Notes: a model not told the origin generated them from the sequence alone. DNA of 64,000 bases from Rhodopirellula islandica (GCF_001027925.1 NZ_LECT01000031.1:248001-312000); one strand, 5' to 3'. Shown: positions 1-9,729, counted from the first letter of the stretch. Made by a program: numbers and translations.

Positions 1-2557
1 CCAACTCAATCCCCACGCCATGCCCCGCCTTCGCTGCCACCATCACCGCATCGGCAAATCGGACCCCGCTGCGAACGTTCGTCCACCAATACTCACCAGC
101 CAATGAATCAGCTTCGCTGATCGCACGTCCAGTCACCGTCGAAATCATCGGCGTGTGCAAAGGCCGCGTCTGGATGCCATCGAGCGAACGCAACAACTCG
201 TCGCGAACCGGGTCCATTTGTGGACTGTGAAAGGCATACTCCACGGCGAGTCGACGACAGAAAATCGAATCCGCTTCGATTGAAACCGCCAATCTTTCGA
301 TCGCGTCCTTGTCGCCCGACAACGTGATCGAAGCCGGGCCGTTGACCGCGGCAATGGCAACCGTCGCGGGCATCAGCGGATCGATCTTTGCGAGCGCCGC
401 GATTCGTTTCTCCGCCTCCTTTTCCGTCAAACCAACCGCAATCATCGCACCGCGACTGGTCGCCAGATCCATCGTCCGACCGCGATGAATTGCCACGCGG
501 CAAGCATCCGCGAAATCCAGCCCACCGGACAAATGAGCCGCGGCAATTTCACCGACACTGTGCCCAATGATCAAACTTGGACGAATCCCAACCGAAGCCC
601 ACATCGCGGCTTGCGCCACTTGGATCGCAAACAGGGCTGGCTGCGCGATGGAGGTACGATCCATCCGAGTCGTTTCCGAATCGCGATGCAGTTCTTCGAT
701 CAGCGACCATTCCGAGGTGTGCTTTTGAAACTCGATCTCAATGCGTTCGATGATCTGACGAAAGACCTTGTTGTCTCGATAAAACCCACGTCCCATCGCC
801 CACCACTGCGGTCCCTGACCACAGCACAAAAACACAATCCCTTGAGACCGTTCTGCAGCAGGCAAACGAGCTGGCATCAGAGAGGTTTCATTCGAGGCAG
901 TCGTTGAACGCAACGAATCCGCCAGGGTGTTCAGCTCCGCCTGCAATGATGAAACATCCCCGCCAACAACCAACGTGCGAACATCATGGTGCGTGCGGTG
1001 ATGAGCCGCCGTCGCTGCCACTGCCGCGAGCTCGAACAAACCGTCGCCAGACTGCGATTGTTCGGTCAGCCAACCATTCCACTGATCCGCAACTTCCACC
1101 AATGACTTGCGATCGGTCGCCGAAATGGGCAGGACAACAGGGCGAGTGCCGCCGGGTTCGGCCGGGTTCTCTTCGTCGGAAAAACCACTCGTCGATTGGC
1201 TTGCCACCTTCCCGCGTGGAGCTTCTTCAACGATCAAGTGACCGTTCGCTCCGCCATAGCCGAATCCGTTGATCCCGGCGATTCGAATCGCCCCTTCCGC
1301 TTGCCAAGGTTCCAACTCGGTCGGAACGTGCAGGTTCCAAGCACGCAGATCGATTTCGGGGTTAGGGGTTTGCAAATGCAGGTGAGGTGGGATGGCTTGA
1401 TGGTGCATCGACAGAGCAACCTTGATCAAGCTTGCGATGCCAGCCCCGGCTTCCAAGTGCCCGATGTTTGTTTTGACCGAACCGATTCGGCATGGTGAAT
1501 CGCGGTGGAGCGAACTCGATGCGATGACTCGCCCCAGCGCCCCAGCTTCGATCGGATCCCCAACGGCCGTTCCGGTCCCGTGAGCTTCGAAGTAATGCAC
1601 GTCGGCGGGATCGACCTCGGCCAACTCACACGTGCGCCGGACCAACCGCTCTTGCTGTTCACCGCTGGGGACGGTCAAACCGGGAGTCCGACCGTCCTGA
1701 TTCAGGGCGGTCGCCCGGATCGTGCAGTAGATTCGGTCGCCATCTTGCTGGGCCTCGCGGAGCGGTTTCAGCAGCACCATTCCCGCGCCTTCACTGCGGG
1801 CGTATCCGTTGGCTCGCGAATCAAAGGTTTTGCAACGGCCGTCCGGTGACAGCACGCCGAGCTGACTGAACGCGACATAAAAGTCCGGCATGATCAGCGC
1901 ATTGACACCTCCGGCCAGTGCCGTTTCAGCTTCGCCGTTCCAGATCGCTTGGCAAGCCATGTGCAGCGCAACCAAGGAGGACGAACACGCGGTGTCGACG
2001 GCAACGCTTGGACCTCGCAAATCAAAACAGTATGAAATTCGGTTGGCCGCGATGCTGCTGGACGATCCCGTGTTCGTGTACGGCCCCAACTCCCCCCGAT
2101 CTTCGAAACTCAGGCTGGCGACCGCATAATCGATGCTGCTGATCCCGGTGAACACCGCGACCGGGCGGCCTGCCAACGTGCCAAGCGGCGCACCGCCATC
2201 TTCCATCGCTCGATAAGCTACTTCCAACAGCATTCGTTGTTGCGGGTCCATCGCCGCGGCTTCGCGGGGCGAGATCCCAAACAGAGCCGGGTCAAATCGC
2301 TCGATGCCGCGAACATAACCGCCCCATTGGCTCTGCGTTTTGCCGGGCAATGGATCTCCAGGACGATAGAACTTTTGCAAGTTCCAACGATCGCTGGGGG
2401 TCCGCGAGATGGCGTCTGTTCCCGATGCCAACAGATCCCAAAACGCGGACGGATCGTCCGCATCGCCAGGAAAGCGACACCCGATGCCCACAACGGCAAT
2501 TGGTTCGTTTCTCACGCCAAACCCTACCTTCGAATGTTTCGTTGTTTCATGTGTCAT
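1..2557 (-). CDS. Type I polyketide synthase, N-terminal part (KS-AT), cut by window edge
   Basis: Modular type I PKS; about 852 residues are visible and the frame stays open through base 1. A ketosynthase comes first: the N-terminal core IAVVGIGCRFPGD, the active-site motif DTACSSS (Cys about 191, codon at 1985-1987), and the two catalytic histidines in EAHGTGT and KTNIGHLE. An acyltransferase follows, with GHSVGE (Ser about 667, codon at 557-559) and YAFH. The Phe in YAFH fits malonyl-CoA better than methylmalonyl-CoA; this is inference. Later domains (KR, DH, ACP) would lie beyond the left edge. The ATG at 2557 is the first in-frame start after a stop; a GTG at 2515 gives a shorter protein beginning just before the KS. 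The gene starts 18 bases after the permease gene ends, so the two are probably co-transcribed. The product cannot be predicted. Confidence 0.93.
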   Translation of the reverse strand, partial: MTHETTKHSKVGFGVRNEPIAVVGIGCRFPGDADDPSAFWDLLASGTDAISRTPSDRWNLQKFYRPGDPLPGKTQSQWGGYVRGIERFDPALFGISPREAAAMDPQQRMLLEVAYRAMEDGGAPLGTLAGRPVAVFTGISSIDYAVASLSFEDRGELGPYTNTGSSSSIAANRISYCFDLRGPSVAVDTACSSSLVALHMACQAIWNGEAETALAGGVNALIMPDFYVAFSQLGVLSPDGRCKTFDSRANGYARSEGAGMVLLKPLREAQQDGDRIYCTIRATALNQDGRTPGLTVPSGEQQERLVRRTCELAEVDPADVHYFEAHGTGTAVGDPIEAGALGRVIASSSLHRDSPCRIGSVKTNIGHLEAGAGIASLIKVALSMHHQAIPPHLHLQTPNPEIDLRAWNLHVPTELEPWQAEGAIRIAGINGFGYGGANGHLIVEEAPRGKVASQSTSGFSDEENPAEPGGTRPVVLPISATDRKSLVEVADQWNGWLTEQSQSGDGLFELAAVAATAAHHRTHHDVRTLVVGGDVSSLQAELNTLADSLRSTTASNETSLMPARLPAAERSQGIVFLCCGQGPQWWAMGRGFYRDNKVFRQIIERIEIEFQKHTSEWSLIEELHRDSETTRMDRTSIAQPALFAIQVAQAAMWASVGIRPSLIIGHSVGEIAAAHLSGGLDFADACRVAIHRGRTMDLATSRGAMIAVGLTEKEAEKRIAALAKIDPLMPATVAIAAVNGPASITLSGDKDAIERLAVSIEADSIFCRRLAVEYAFHSPQMDPVRDELLRSLDGIQTRPLHTPMISTVTGRAISEADSLAGEYWWTNVRSGVRFADAVMVAAKAGHGVGIEL

Positions 2558-2575
2558 GCGTCATTCGCCTCGCAA

Positions 2576-3715
2576 TCATCCCTGGTGGCGAAGGGCATCC
2601 GCAGGGCGCATCTGTGACGCACGCCAAACGGGCAATGACGCGCCCAAAACACCAATCCCTAACCCCACGACGAGCCCTCGCACCCAGACCCCTGTCGCGA
2701 TCGTCGGCTGCAGCAATCCACCCGTTGCTTCGCTGTTTGCCAACACCTGCAGCAACACGCTCGCACCGAGTCCGCCCAAAACCGAAGCCATCAACGCAAG
2801 CATCACCGATTCGCAAAGGATTACTCCCGCGATTCGCTTGGCTGGCCAACCGATCGCTCGCAAAATCCCAATCTCGCCGGTTCGTTCCAGAACACTGGTC
2901 ATCATGGTGTTGAGCGTTCCAATCGCTCCCACCAACAACGCGATCGTCGATGTCATCCAAGCCATCGCGCCGGCCAATTGCATCCGAGTATCCGAGCTCA
3001 CAAACTCATCCGTCGCCAAGGGCAGAAGCTTGACATCCACCGCTTTGATTCGCTCCACCACCTGACCAACGTCGGACGCTTGGATTGACTCGTCCAGCAC
3101 CACGTTGATGTAAGTGATTTGCCCGTCACGGCCAGCCAAATCCTGAAGCTGGTCCAACGGCACGATCATCGAACCGTTTTCCCAAACGCTTCCGCTTTGG
3201 AAAACTCCCGCGACAAGAAACGGTTCATCGAACAGATTCAAAATCGCGCCCGGCTGACAATCCAGTCGTCCTGCCAGGTTCTCGCCCAAATAAACCTGCC
3301 CCTCCACCTCGGAGTTCTCAGACGCCAACGAACCGGCCAATTGCATCTCGTAGTCCTTGAACAACCACGATTCGGTCCGCATTCCCATCGCTGGAATTCC
3401 GTAAACCTGCTGGTCTTCCGCCGACAAGGTTTCCAAAAGAACTCCCGCCGCACTGGCGACACCTTCGACCGCCGTCACCCGCGCGACATAGGTTTCTTCC
3501 AGCGAACTGCTTAAACGATCCGCGGAACCTTGGCGTGAAACAACCACATCGACTCGATGTGATTCATACACCCCACGGAATGACTCCGTGAACCCTTCGG
3601 CCACGCCCGACAAAGCCATCACGGAACCAATCGCGGTGGCCAAGGCCATCAGCGTCAGCCCCGTGCGCAGCGGTCGCCGCCACAGGCTTTTGAGCACGAA
3701 ACCGAAGTAAGTCAA
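2576..3715 (-). CDS. FtsX/MacB-type ABC transporter permease
   Basis: Inner-membrane permease of 379 residues with the FtsX/MacB layout. One transmembrane helix lies near residues 15-40, then a periplasmic domain of about 200 residues, then three hydrophobic segments near 245-275, 300-330 and 345-365. Such proteins pair with a LolD/MacB-type ATPase and work on lipoproteins, peptides or small molecules by coupling ATP hydrolysis to periplasmic movements. No ATPase gene is next to it in this window, which is unusual. The start is a TTG at 3715 preceded by AGGTGA. The PKS gene follows after 18 bases, so export of the PKS product is a reasonable but unproven idea. Housekeeping lipoprotein transport is the alternative. 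Confidence 0.85.
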   Translation of the reverse strand: MTYFGFVLKSLWRRPLRTGLTLMALATAIGSVMALSGVAEGFTESFRGVYESHRVDVVVSRQGSADRLSSSLEETYVARVTAVEGVASAAGVLLETLSAEDQQVYGIPAMGMRTESWLFKDYEMQLAGSLASENSEVEGQVYLGENLAGRLDCQPGAILNLFDEPFLVAGVFQSGSVWENGSMIVPLDQLQDLAGRDGQITYINVVLDESIQASDVGQVVERIKAVDVKLLPLATDEFVSSDTRMQLAGAMAWMTSTIALLVGAIGTLNTMMTSVLERTGEIGILRAIGWPAKRIAGVILCESVMLALMASVLGGLGASVLLQVLANSEATGGLLQPTIATGVWVRGLVVGLGIGVLGASLPVWRASQMRPADALRHQG

Positions 3716-3945
3716 CGGATCACCTAGGTAACTGGGTCAAGTGAAAACAACGAACGATCCAAATCGATGACGACCGCCTGACTTCGGCACCATCTTCAAA
3801 ATTGCAAATTGACAGAAAATGGACGATTCAAAGGTACCACTCTGCGTTGGATCAAGAAAACCCTCTGGGGTTTGAGCTATTGTATTGGCGGCGTTTCACA
3901 CGTCCCCTCCCCAAATCCCCCTTCTTTCCCCCAACAAGTGACCCC

Positions 3946-5064
3946 ATGCCGAGTTTCACACCCTCGCGTTCTGTCTTGAGAATCCCTCGCGTCAAAGTGG
4001 CTGGATGGCGGACCGCCGCCGCTCTCCTGGCCGGATGTGTCATCCTTATCCCTTCCATCGTCACAGCCCAAACCCGCGGGCCAGCCGAAAAAGCCGCCAA
4101 ACAAGATCGTTTTGAAATCACCGCTCGCGCATCGGAGATCGATCCTCGCGTGAAGGCCTACCCGGAAATCAATTTCTTGATCGAGGACGCCAAAGGAAAA
4201 CCGGCGGATCAACAGCAGGCGATGTTCAATCCCAACGTCAATTCCCGAGGCCAATTGGTGATTTGGTTGATGGGCCACAACTCACAGCTGTTCGAAAAAG
4301 TAGGCGATTACGGCCTGCATGCGATTCGAGTCCACTACGCCAACAAGTGGTTCAGCATCTGCTGCCAAGAAAAACCGGTTCCCCCGACCTGTCGCGGCAA
4401 CATGCGTCTGGAAGCCGCCACGGGGGAAGACTACACCGACGAAGTGGACCTGGCCAAACCTGACGGGATGGCGGAACGAGCCTTCCAATTTGTTCGTTGG
4501 CTGGCCGAACGAAATTCACCCGGCAACTGGGAACAATTCCTCAACGAAGACCGCACCGACCTGAACTGGGACAAAGTCATCGTGGCCGGCAGTTCTCACG
4601 GTTCGACCACCGCCGCGAGATTTGCCAAGCACCAACGAGTCGCTCGCGTCGTCGCGTTGTGTGGACCGCGGGACCAGCACCAAAACTGGCAAGCCCTTCC
4701 GTCGGCGACGCCGCCGAACCGCTACTTCGCGTTCTCTCACGTGCTGGACGGTGGCTGGGTCGATGACCACTACTGCCGCAGCTGGGAAATGCTCGGACTG
4801 AATGCCTTCGGCCCGATTGTCAACGTCGATGAACAGGCACCGCCCTATGGACACACCCGCCGTTTGATCACGGACTTCGATGTCGACGGAGACGCCAAGC
4901 GAGCGCACAGCAGCGTGCAGCCAGGACGCTCCGCCGCCAAGGATCCGAAAACGGGCGAGTACAAACACGAAGCGGTCTGGCGTTACCTCTTCACGCATCC
5001 TGTCGACCAAGTTGGCACGCCCGTTGATCGCGATCCCGATTGCACTCACGACCAAAAACAGTGA
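3946..5064 (+). CDS. Secreted alpha/beta-hydrolase-like protein
   Basis: 372 residues from the ATG at 3946. I chose this start because it gives a clean signal peptide (basic start, hydrophobic stretch about residues 20-40, Ala-Gln after it); an in-frame start at 3802 adds 48 residues that do not look secretory. A nucleophile elbow G-S-S-H-G sits near residues 215-219 (Ser 217), preceded by a hydrophobic strand, as in alpha/beta hydrolases. Several Cys (about 139, 140, 149) could form disulfides, fitting a periplasmic location. It resembles proteins annotated as the BPSS1187 family, whose substrate is unknown to me. It stands alone, facing the glycosyltransferase operon across a terminator. 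Confidence 0.75.
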   Translation: MPSFTPSRSVLRIPRVKVAGWRTAAALLAGCVILIPSIVTAQTRGPAEKAAKQDRFEITARASEIDPRVKAYPEINFLIEDAKGKPADQQQAMFNPNVNSRGQLVIWLMGHNSQLFEKVGDYGLHAIRVHYANKWFSICCQEKPVPPTCRGNMRLEAATGEDYTDEVDLAKPDGMAERAFQFVRWLAERNSPGNWEQFLNEDRTDLNWDKVIVAGSSHGSTTAARFAKHQRVARVVALCGPRDQHQNWQALPSATPPNRYFAFSHVLDGGWVDDHYCRSWEMLGLNAFGPIVNVDEQAPPYGHTRRLITDFDVDGDAKRAHSSVQPGRSAAKDPKTGEYKHEAVWRYLFTHPVDQVGTPVDRDPDCTHDQKQ

Positions 5065-5094
5065 ATGCCGTTGGAGATTTGTTTCGCATAAATC

Positions 5095-5127
5095 AGAGGG
5101 TTCTGCAGCAATGCTGCAGGGCCCTCT
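5095..5127. terminator. Strong hairpin terminator between convergent genes
   Basis: A 15-pair stem with an AAT loop: AGAGGG (5095-5100), TT, CTGCAGC (5103-5109), loop 5110-5112, GCTGCAG, GG, CCCTCT (5122-5127). The TT/GG positions can wobble pair in RNA. T residues follow on the plus strand. It lies between the stop of the plus-strand hydrolase-like gene and the end of the minus-strand glycosyltransferase operon, so it probably serves both. Confidence 0.8.
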
Positions 5128-5161
5128 TTGCGAATGGCAGCGAGCGTGATCAGCGATTTGA

Positions 5162-6286
5162 TCACCTCTCAGGCAAAACCCGCTCCGACAAAAGTCGCAC
5201 GTAGAGTTCGATGTGGCGCTCGACCATCGCGTCGAGCGAGAACTCCGTGACGATGCGTTGTCGGGCTCGCTCGGAGACCCGCTTGCATTCCTCTGGGTCA
5301 TTCAAAGCCGACAAACTTCGGCGGACCAAAGCCGCCTCGTCCCCCAGCGGAAACAGCCATCCGGTTTCCCCTTCGATGACCAAGTCTCGATTGCCGGGAA
5401 TGTCCGATGCGACCACGGGAACGCCCGCCAACATCGCTTCGATCACCGCGTTGCTTTGCCCTTCGTATTCACTCGCGATCCAAAACAGATCCGCGTGCGG
5501 CAGCAGTTCAGCGACATCCTCTCGCTGCCCAGCGAAACGAACGTGCAACGGCGAGGACACCGCGTCTCGGTGGCGAACCAATTCATCTCGCTGGGGCCCG
5601 TCCCCAATGATCACCAACGTCGTCGCCCCGTGCGTGGTCGCCAGCAACTCGCCCGACCAGATCAAATCACGAATTCGTTTTTGAGGCCACAGTCGACCGA
5701 CGGCCAGAATCAATCGACGATCCGGCTGCACATCCAACCGGCCCATCGCCTCCTCGCGATCGATCTCACTGAGTCCCGTTGTGCCGACAGACTCGACTCC
5801 ATTGGGAATGACCACAAACTGCGCCGGATCCAACCCATTGGCCGAGTAAAATCCTTGGACGCCGGTACTGTTTGTCGTGATCGCCTGCGAGAGCTTCTGC
5901 AATCGTCGATCAATGCGAAAGTGCCAGGACGTCTTCCAGGGATCCACGCAACGCTCGCTGGCAATGATGACGGGAACCCCCGCCCATTTCGCAGCCACAC
6001 GCCCAAAGCAATTCGCGGCGAACAACCATGTGTGCACCACATCGGGTGCGAAATGAATGAGCTCCTTCTTCAATCGAAACAACGCCGTCGGATCCATCTT
6101 GAAACGCTTGCCAATCAAGACGACGGGGATGCCAGCGTCTCGCAGTGCTGCACTCCGAGGGCCATCACGCGTGAGCAAGAACACGCGGACGTCATGCCCG
6201 GCTTCATGCAACCCCTTGGCAAGCAGGACCACCTGTTTTTCGGCGCCACCACGGTCCATGGTGGGAATGACCAAGGCGATCTTCAT
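5162..6286 (-). CDS. GT4-family glycosyltransferase
   Basis: 374-residue GT-B fold glycosyltransferase of the retaining GT4 type. The N-terminus has the GGAEK-type loop (residues about 13-17) used by many lipid- or polysaccharide-linked sugar transferases. The C-terminal nucleotide-sugar half has the strand IIGDGPQ and the E-x7-E-like segment EYEGQSNAVIEAMLAGVP. It is probably cytosolic or peripheral at the inner membrane, adding a sugar to a lipid carrier, exopolysaccharide or LPS precursor; donor and acceptor cannot be told. Its ATG overlaps the stop of the upstream glycosyltransferase by four bases (ATGA at 6283-6286), so translation is coupled. It is the last gene of the hpt-GT-GT operon. 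Confidence 0.92.
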   Translation of the reverse strand: MKIALVIPTMDRGGAEKQVVLLAKGLHEAGHDVRVFLLTRDGPRSAALRDAGIPVVLIGKRFKMDPTALFRLKKELIHFAPDVVHTWLFAANCFGRVAAKWAGVPVIIASERCVDPWKTSWHFRIDRRLQKLSQAITTNSTGVQGFYSANGLDPAQFVVIPNGVESVGTTGLSEIDREEAMGRLDVQPDRRLILAVGRLWPQKRIRDLIWSGELLATTHGATTLVIIGDGPQRDELVRHRDAVSSPLHVRFAGQREDVAELLPHADLFWIASEYEGQSNAVIEAMLAGVPVVASDIPGNRDLVIEGETGWLFPLGDEAALVRRSLSALNDPEECKRVSERARQRIVTEFSLDAMVERHIELYVRLLSERVLPER

Positions 6287-7530
6287 GAGGCTTTCGGGTT
6301 GGACATGTTTTGATCGGGACGCAAAATGGATTGCCAGAACGTCAATTCCGGTTCCAAGGGATGACGACGCGAAAGATCGCGTGCCAATTCGAAGGCATGT
6401 TGCTTAGCCATTTCCAAATCGCCCCAAACGGAACGAAACGCTTTCCGCAGCGTACTCGGCTTGGCTGGCTCATACCAAGCCAACGAATCCAAAATGGAAG
6501 CGTCGAATTGGGTTTGCAAGTACTCCCTCGCCGCTGGATGATCGGCGACAATCACGGGAAGCCCCGCCGCCAATGTTGCCGGAAAGGTGAACCGCAGCTG
6601 AGAATCTTCGTTCAGCACGACGGCGTCAACCGAACGCCAGATTTCCGTCATGTCCGAAAACGACCCCGGAATCGCGACGACACTGCGAACGCCCTCGGCT
6701 CGGAGTTCCGCGTGCACCCAGTCGCGTAGCTTCCCGTCGCCAAGCATCCAGATTCTCAGATCCGGATCTCGGGCAGCGAGAAAACGGGCACTCTGGACCA
6801 AGGCGCCCACACCACTTTCGGAGGACGCCGGTCCGGCCATCGGCCCGCACCACAGAAGCACGCGTGAATCGTTGTCGGTGGTCAGGTCGAGATTGATCCC
6901 CCGCAAACTCCTTCTCGCGTCCATTCGTTCCTCATTTGTCACCCTGACCGGTCGATGGAAACCGACCGGACGCCGGCGAAGCTTTTCCGCCGGAACACCG
7001 TGCGAAACCAAGTAACGATCCGTTTTGGCATGGTCCGTGACCACGGCATCCATCCCAATGCAGGATTGCAGGACGCGGCGGCCGCTTCTCGTGTTTTGGC
7101 ACCAGATCTCATCCGAATCCTCGCCCCATCCGCCGCACATCGCAACACCCACGGTGGCTCTCGCGCCGCCCACCTCCGGCGGCCCCGACTGAACTGCGGT
7201 GGCCACCGCCCGAGATTCCTCCCGAAGTTGATCACAGACGATCGCATCGAGTCCGGGCATTCTCTCAGCCAACCAGTGTCCTAAATGTCGGACGTAACGC
7301 TGCGTCGACCAATCACCGCGAGGGGCTGCCGCCACACGATGAACCTTCACGTCACCCAACATGATTTCGGTTGGCCAAGTGTTGCCGTGCCGGGGCGTCA
7401 CGACCTGCACCTGCATGCCCCAGCTCGCCAACCGCTGGGTCAATTCAAACGTCGCCGCAGCGGCTTCGTGTCGCCCCGCGCACAGCGGCCAATAGTGCCG
7501 AGCCACGAACATCACCCGAGACGCACTCAC
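6283..7530 (-). CDS. Glycosyltransferase, GT-B type
   Basis: 415 residues with a two-lobe GT-B layout. The N-terminal lobe has a poorly conserved Rossmann half. The C-terminal lobe has LLWCGP, then RIWMLGDGK, then an acceptor loop ending PVIVADHPAAREYL, the place where GT4 enzymes bind the nucleotide sugar. It is more divergent than its downstream neighbour and I cannot assign a sugar. Four-base overlaps at both ends (with hpt at 7527-7530 and with the next glycosyltransferase at 6283-6286) place it firmly in a three-gene operon. Both transferases probably act on the same glycan. Confidence 0.82.
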   Translation of the reverse strand: MSASRVMFVARHYWPLCAGRHEAAAATFELTQRLASWGMQVQVVTPRHGNTWPTEIMLGDVKVHRVAAAPRGDWSTQRYVRHLGHWLAERMPGLDAIVCDQLREESRAVATAVQSGPPEVGGARATVGVAMCGGWGEDSDEIWCQNTRSGRRVLQSCIGMDAVVTDHAKTDRYLVSHGVPAEKLRRRPVGFHRPVRVTNEERMDARRSLRGINLDLTTDNDSRVLLWCGPMAGPASSESGVGALVQSARFLAARDPDLRIWMLGDGKLRDWVHAELRAEGVRSVVAIPGSFSDMTEIWRSVDAVVLNEDSQLRFTFPATLAAGLPVIVADHPAAREYLQTQFDASILDSLAWYEPAKPSTLRKAFRSVWGDLEMAKQHAFELARDLSRRHPLEPELTFWQSILRPDQNMSNPKAS

Positions 7531-8060
7531 TGGCGCGCCGTCGCTTCAATCTCGTCCGGTTCCAACACACCGATGAACGGCAAGTTGCGATACATGTCGA
7601 GGTAGTCCAGCCCATACCCGACGACAAATTCGTCCGGGATTTCAAACGCCACGAAGTCAGGCTTCGGGCCGATCTGCTCCGGTCGCAACTTCCGAAGCAA
7701 GACCGCCGTGGAAACGCTGGAGGCGCCCATGTCCGCGATCGCTTCGCTGAGCTTGGTCAACGTGGCTCCGGTGTCATAAATATCATCCACCAACAACACA
7801 TCCCGGTTCTGCACATCGATCAGCATCTTGGAATCGATTTCCAATTTGCCCGCCTGTGTTCCGCCCCGATAACTCGACGCATGAATCACGCCGACTCGCT
7901 GAGGCATCGACAACCGGCGAATCAAATCGGCGAAGAGGACCAACGATCCGGTCATCACCGCGACCACTGTGATGGGCCGATCGCCGTAGTGGGAATCAAT
8001 TTCCTTGGCCAACTTCGACACCCCGTCATCGAGCTGGGATTCGTCAATCAGCGTTCGCAT
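7527..8060 (-). CDS. hpt: Hypoxanthine phosphoribosyltransferase
   Basis: 177-residue purine salvage enzyme converting hypoxanthine or guanine plus PRPP to IMP or GMP in the cytosol. The PRPP-binding loop VLLVDDIYDTGAT is at about residues 88-100. The early TGSLVLFADLIRRL segment and the late VGYGLDY segment (purine pocket) are also typical, and the length is normal for bacterial Hpt. It is the first gene of a three-gene operon, with its stop overlapping the ATG of a glycosyltransferase. That association is odd, because the downstream genes have nothing to do with purines. Any promoter lies in the 260-base divergent gap 8061-8320. Confidence 0.95.
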   Translation of the reverse strand: MRTLIDESQLDDGVSKLAKEIDSHYGDRPITVVAVMTGSLVLFADLIRRLSMPQRVGVIHASSYRGGTQAGKLEIDSKMLIDVQNRDVLLVDDIYDTGATLTKLSEAIADMGASSVSTAVLLRKLRPEQIGPKPDFVAFEIPDEFVVGYGLDYLDMYRNLPFIGVLEPDEIEATARQ

Positions 8061-8320
8061 GGCGGGTCAAAGAGAAAGAGGATCAAGGAAGTGGTAGCAA
8101 AGCGACGTGACGAGCCTTCACCGCGACGAAGGCCCGCAACCAGTGTCAAACTAGTCCGATTGCGTAAACCAGCGAAAAGGCAGCGAATTTCCCGGTCGAG
8201 TCACCCCTGATGCGGGAACGCAACCGACCGATGCCCTGACCGCCTGCGGTCCGATTGAAAGGGTTGGGTTGTCTTCGTCGGCACCCATTTTGCCCTATCA
8301 ATCGTGGATCGAACAGACGC

Positions 8321-8665
8321 ATGACGCCATCACAAAAATTGGCACGGGCTCGTCACTGCTTCCAGGCTTGGCTGAACACCCAACCCGCAGAAGATTCGCC
8401 GGATACCATTCAAATTCGCCCGAGTGAACCGCAAGCCGAATGGAGTGAATCCGTCTTCATTTGCGACGGATTCTATCGAGGTCGCCGGTTCCGCACCGAC
8501 AGCACTTCGGCCATCTGGTTCACCGAAGAGGATGAGTTGAAAATCCACGACGAAGACGGTTCCTGCGTTGAAACCCTGTCGTCCGCTGAGATGGAAGCAC
8601 AATTCGCTGCCGCCCAACCTCAGACTGACACCGCTCAAACCGAACCACTGCGCCGAGCCGCTTAG
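8321..8665 (+). CDS. Small acidic hypothetical protein
   Basis: 114 residues from the ATG at 8321; a longer reading from a TTG at 8255 adds 22 residues with no coding character. No domain is recognised. The middle reads as a compact soluble fold (DGFYRGRRF, then IWFTEEDELKIHDEDG) and the C-terminus is Ala/Gln/Thr-rich. There is no signal peptide or membrane segment. It is probably a planctomycete-restricted protein, monocistronic, and convergent with the YceH-type gene, whose stop is 49 bases away. Confidence 0.6.
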   Translation: MTPSQKLARARHCFQAWLNTQPAEDSPDTIQIRPSEPQAEWSESVFICDGFYRGRRFRTDSTSAIWFTEEDELKIHDEDGSCVETLSSAEMEAQFAAAQPQTDTAQTEPLRRAA

Positions 8666-8714
8666 GAGTCAAATGGCTCAGGAACCGCCGGGAAAGAAAT
8701 GCCCGGTCCGCACG

Positions 8715-9440
8715 CTATGACTCGAGGAACTCCAAGCGTTTTTCAAGCGCCTCGAGTTTGGCGGTCACGCTGTCGAGTCGATCTTGAATTTTGTCGATTC
8801 GATCATCGTGGGCGGACTTCCCTGACCCAGATTCCACCGGTTCCAATGTGACAGGTGCCGATTTGGTGGGCGCTGCCGAAGCGTCCTGCTTCTTGATTTT
8901 GTCAACCAAGTACAAGCGTTCTTGGGGCGTGTACAAGCAGTGCGAGAATGTTTGCCCGCGCCCCGAAGGCGTCAGCGATTCGACCAAACCTTTCTCGATC
9001 AACGAATCCAATTCGGTCTTGAGCGAATCCAGGTCGGGAAATTTGTGCATGCGAGACGCTCGGGTGCGCAACTCGCCCGCGGTTTGTGGCCCACGCAGCA
9101 ACAACTCGGTCATGATCGCCGCCCCGGGACTGTCGACCCCCAGCCACTCATAGGCTGCGTGCCGGTACTTCGTCACCCGTCCGCTGCCTTGGATCTCGCG
9201 AGCCGCACCGGCGGCCCGAAGCTCATCCAAGGCTGACAGAGCGTCCGATTCATCCACCTGCATTTGCGGTGAACGATTGGACTTTTGATTGCAGCCCGTG
9301 ATCAGACCGGCCAAGGAAAGTGGGTAGCCGTCCGGCGTCGTCTTGGCCTTTTCAACCAACACGCCCAAGCAACGTCTCGCAGCGGCGGACAACGGGTGAG
9401 GTTGGCTGGTTTCGTTTTCAGCAGCGTTTTCTTCGTTCAT
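8715..9440 (-). CDS. YceH-type (DUF480/UPF0502) protein
   Basis: 241 residues from the ATG at 9440, chosen because AAGGA lies eight bases upstream; the 56 in-frame residues before it look non-coding. It matches the DUF480/YceH family: a tandem winged-helix region beginning LSAAARRCLGVLVEKAKTTP, then YPLSLAGLITGCNQKSNR, then the second helix-turn-helix with LLLRGPQTAGELRTRA. The C-terminal 30 residues are a heptad-like coiled coil (IDKIQDRLDSVTAKLEALEK). The fold suggests DNA or RNA binding; the family's cellular role is not established. It is divergent from the acyltransferase/ligase gene. Confidence 0.9.
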   Translation of the reverse strand: MNEENAAENETSQPHPLSAAARRCLGVLVEKAKTTPDGYPLSLAGLITGCNQKSNRSPQMQVDESDALSALDELRAAGAAREIQGSGRVTKYRHAAYEWLGVDSPGAAIMTELLLRGPQTAGELRTRASRMHKFPDLDSLKTELDSLIEKGLVESLTPSGRGQTFSHCLYTPQERLYLVDKIKKQDASAAPTKSAPVTLEPVESGSGKSAHDDRIDKIQDRLDSVTAKLEALEKRLEFLES

Positions 9441-9729
9441 GCAATTTCCTTCTTGATGCAAACCGCCTGGCGTCGATCGTGATCGCGCGAGCGGCAAGAA
9501 ACGGGGAGCCTCTCGCGAGCCTCGGTTCAATCCGTTGACAATCCAATCGAACAACTCATGGCCAATCGAACGACTCATGGTAGCTTTTTCCCGACTTCTT
9601 GGCAGCAACCAACGATTTCCTCGAGCCGCTCTCTCGACGCAGGGCTCCAGACCGTATCATCATGCGTTGGGCTGCATCGCGAGGATACAGCCACATCGTT
9701 TTCGACTTGTGTAGGTGGAGCTGCTGCCG

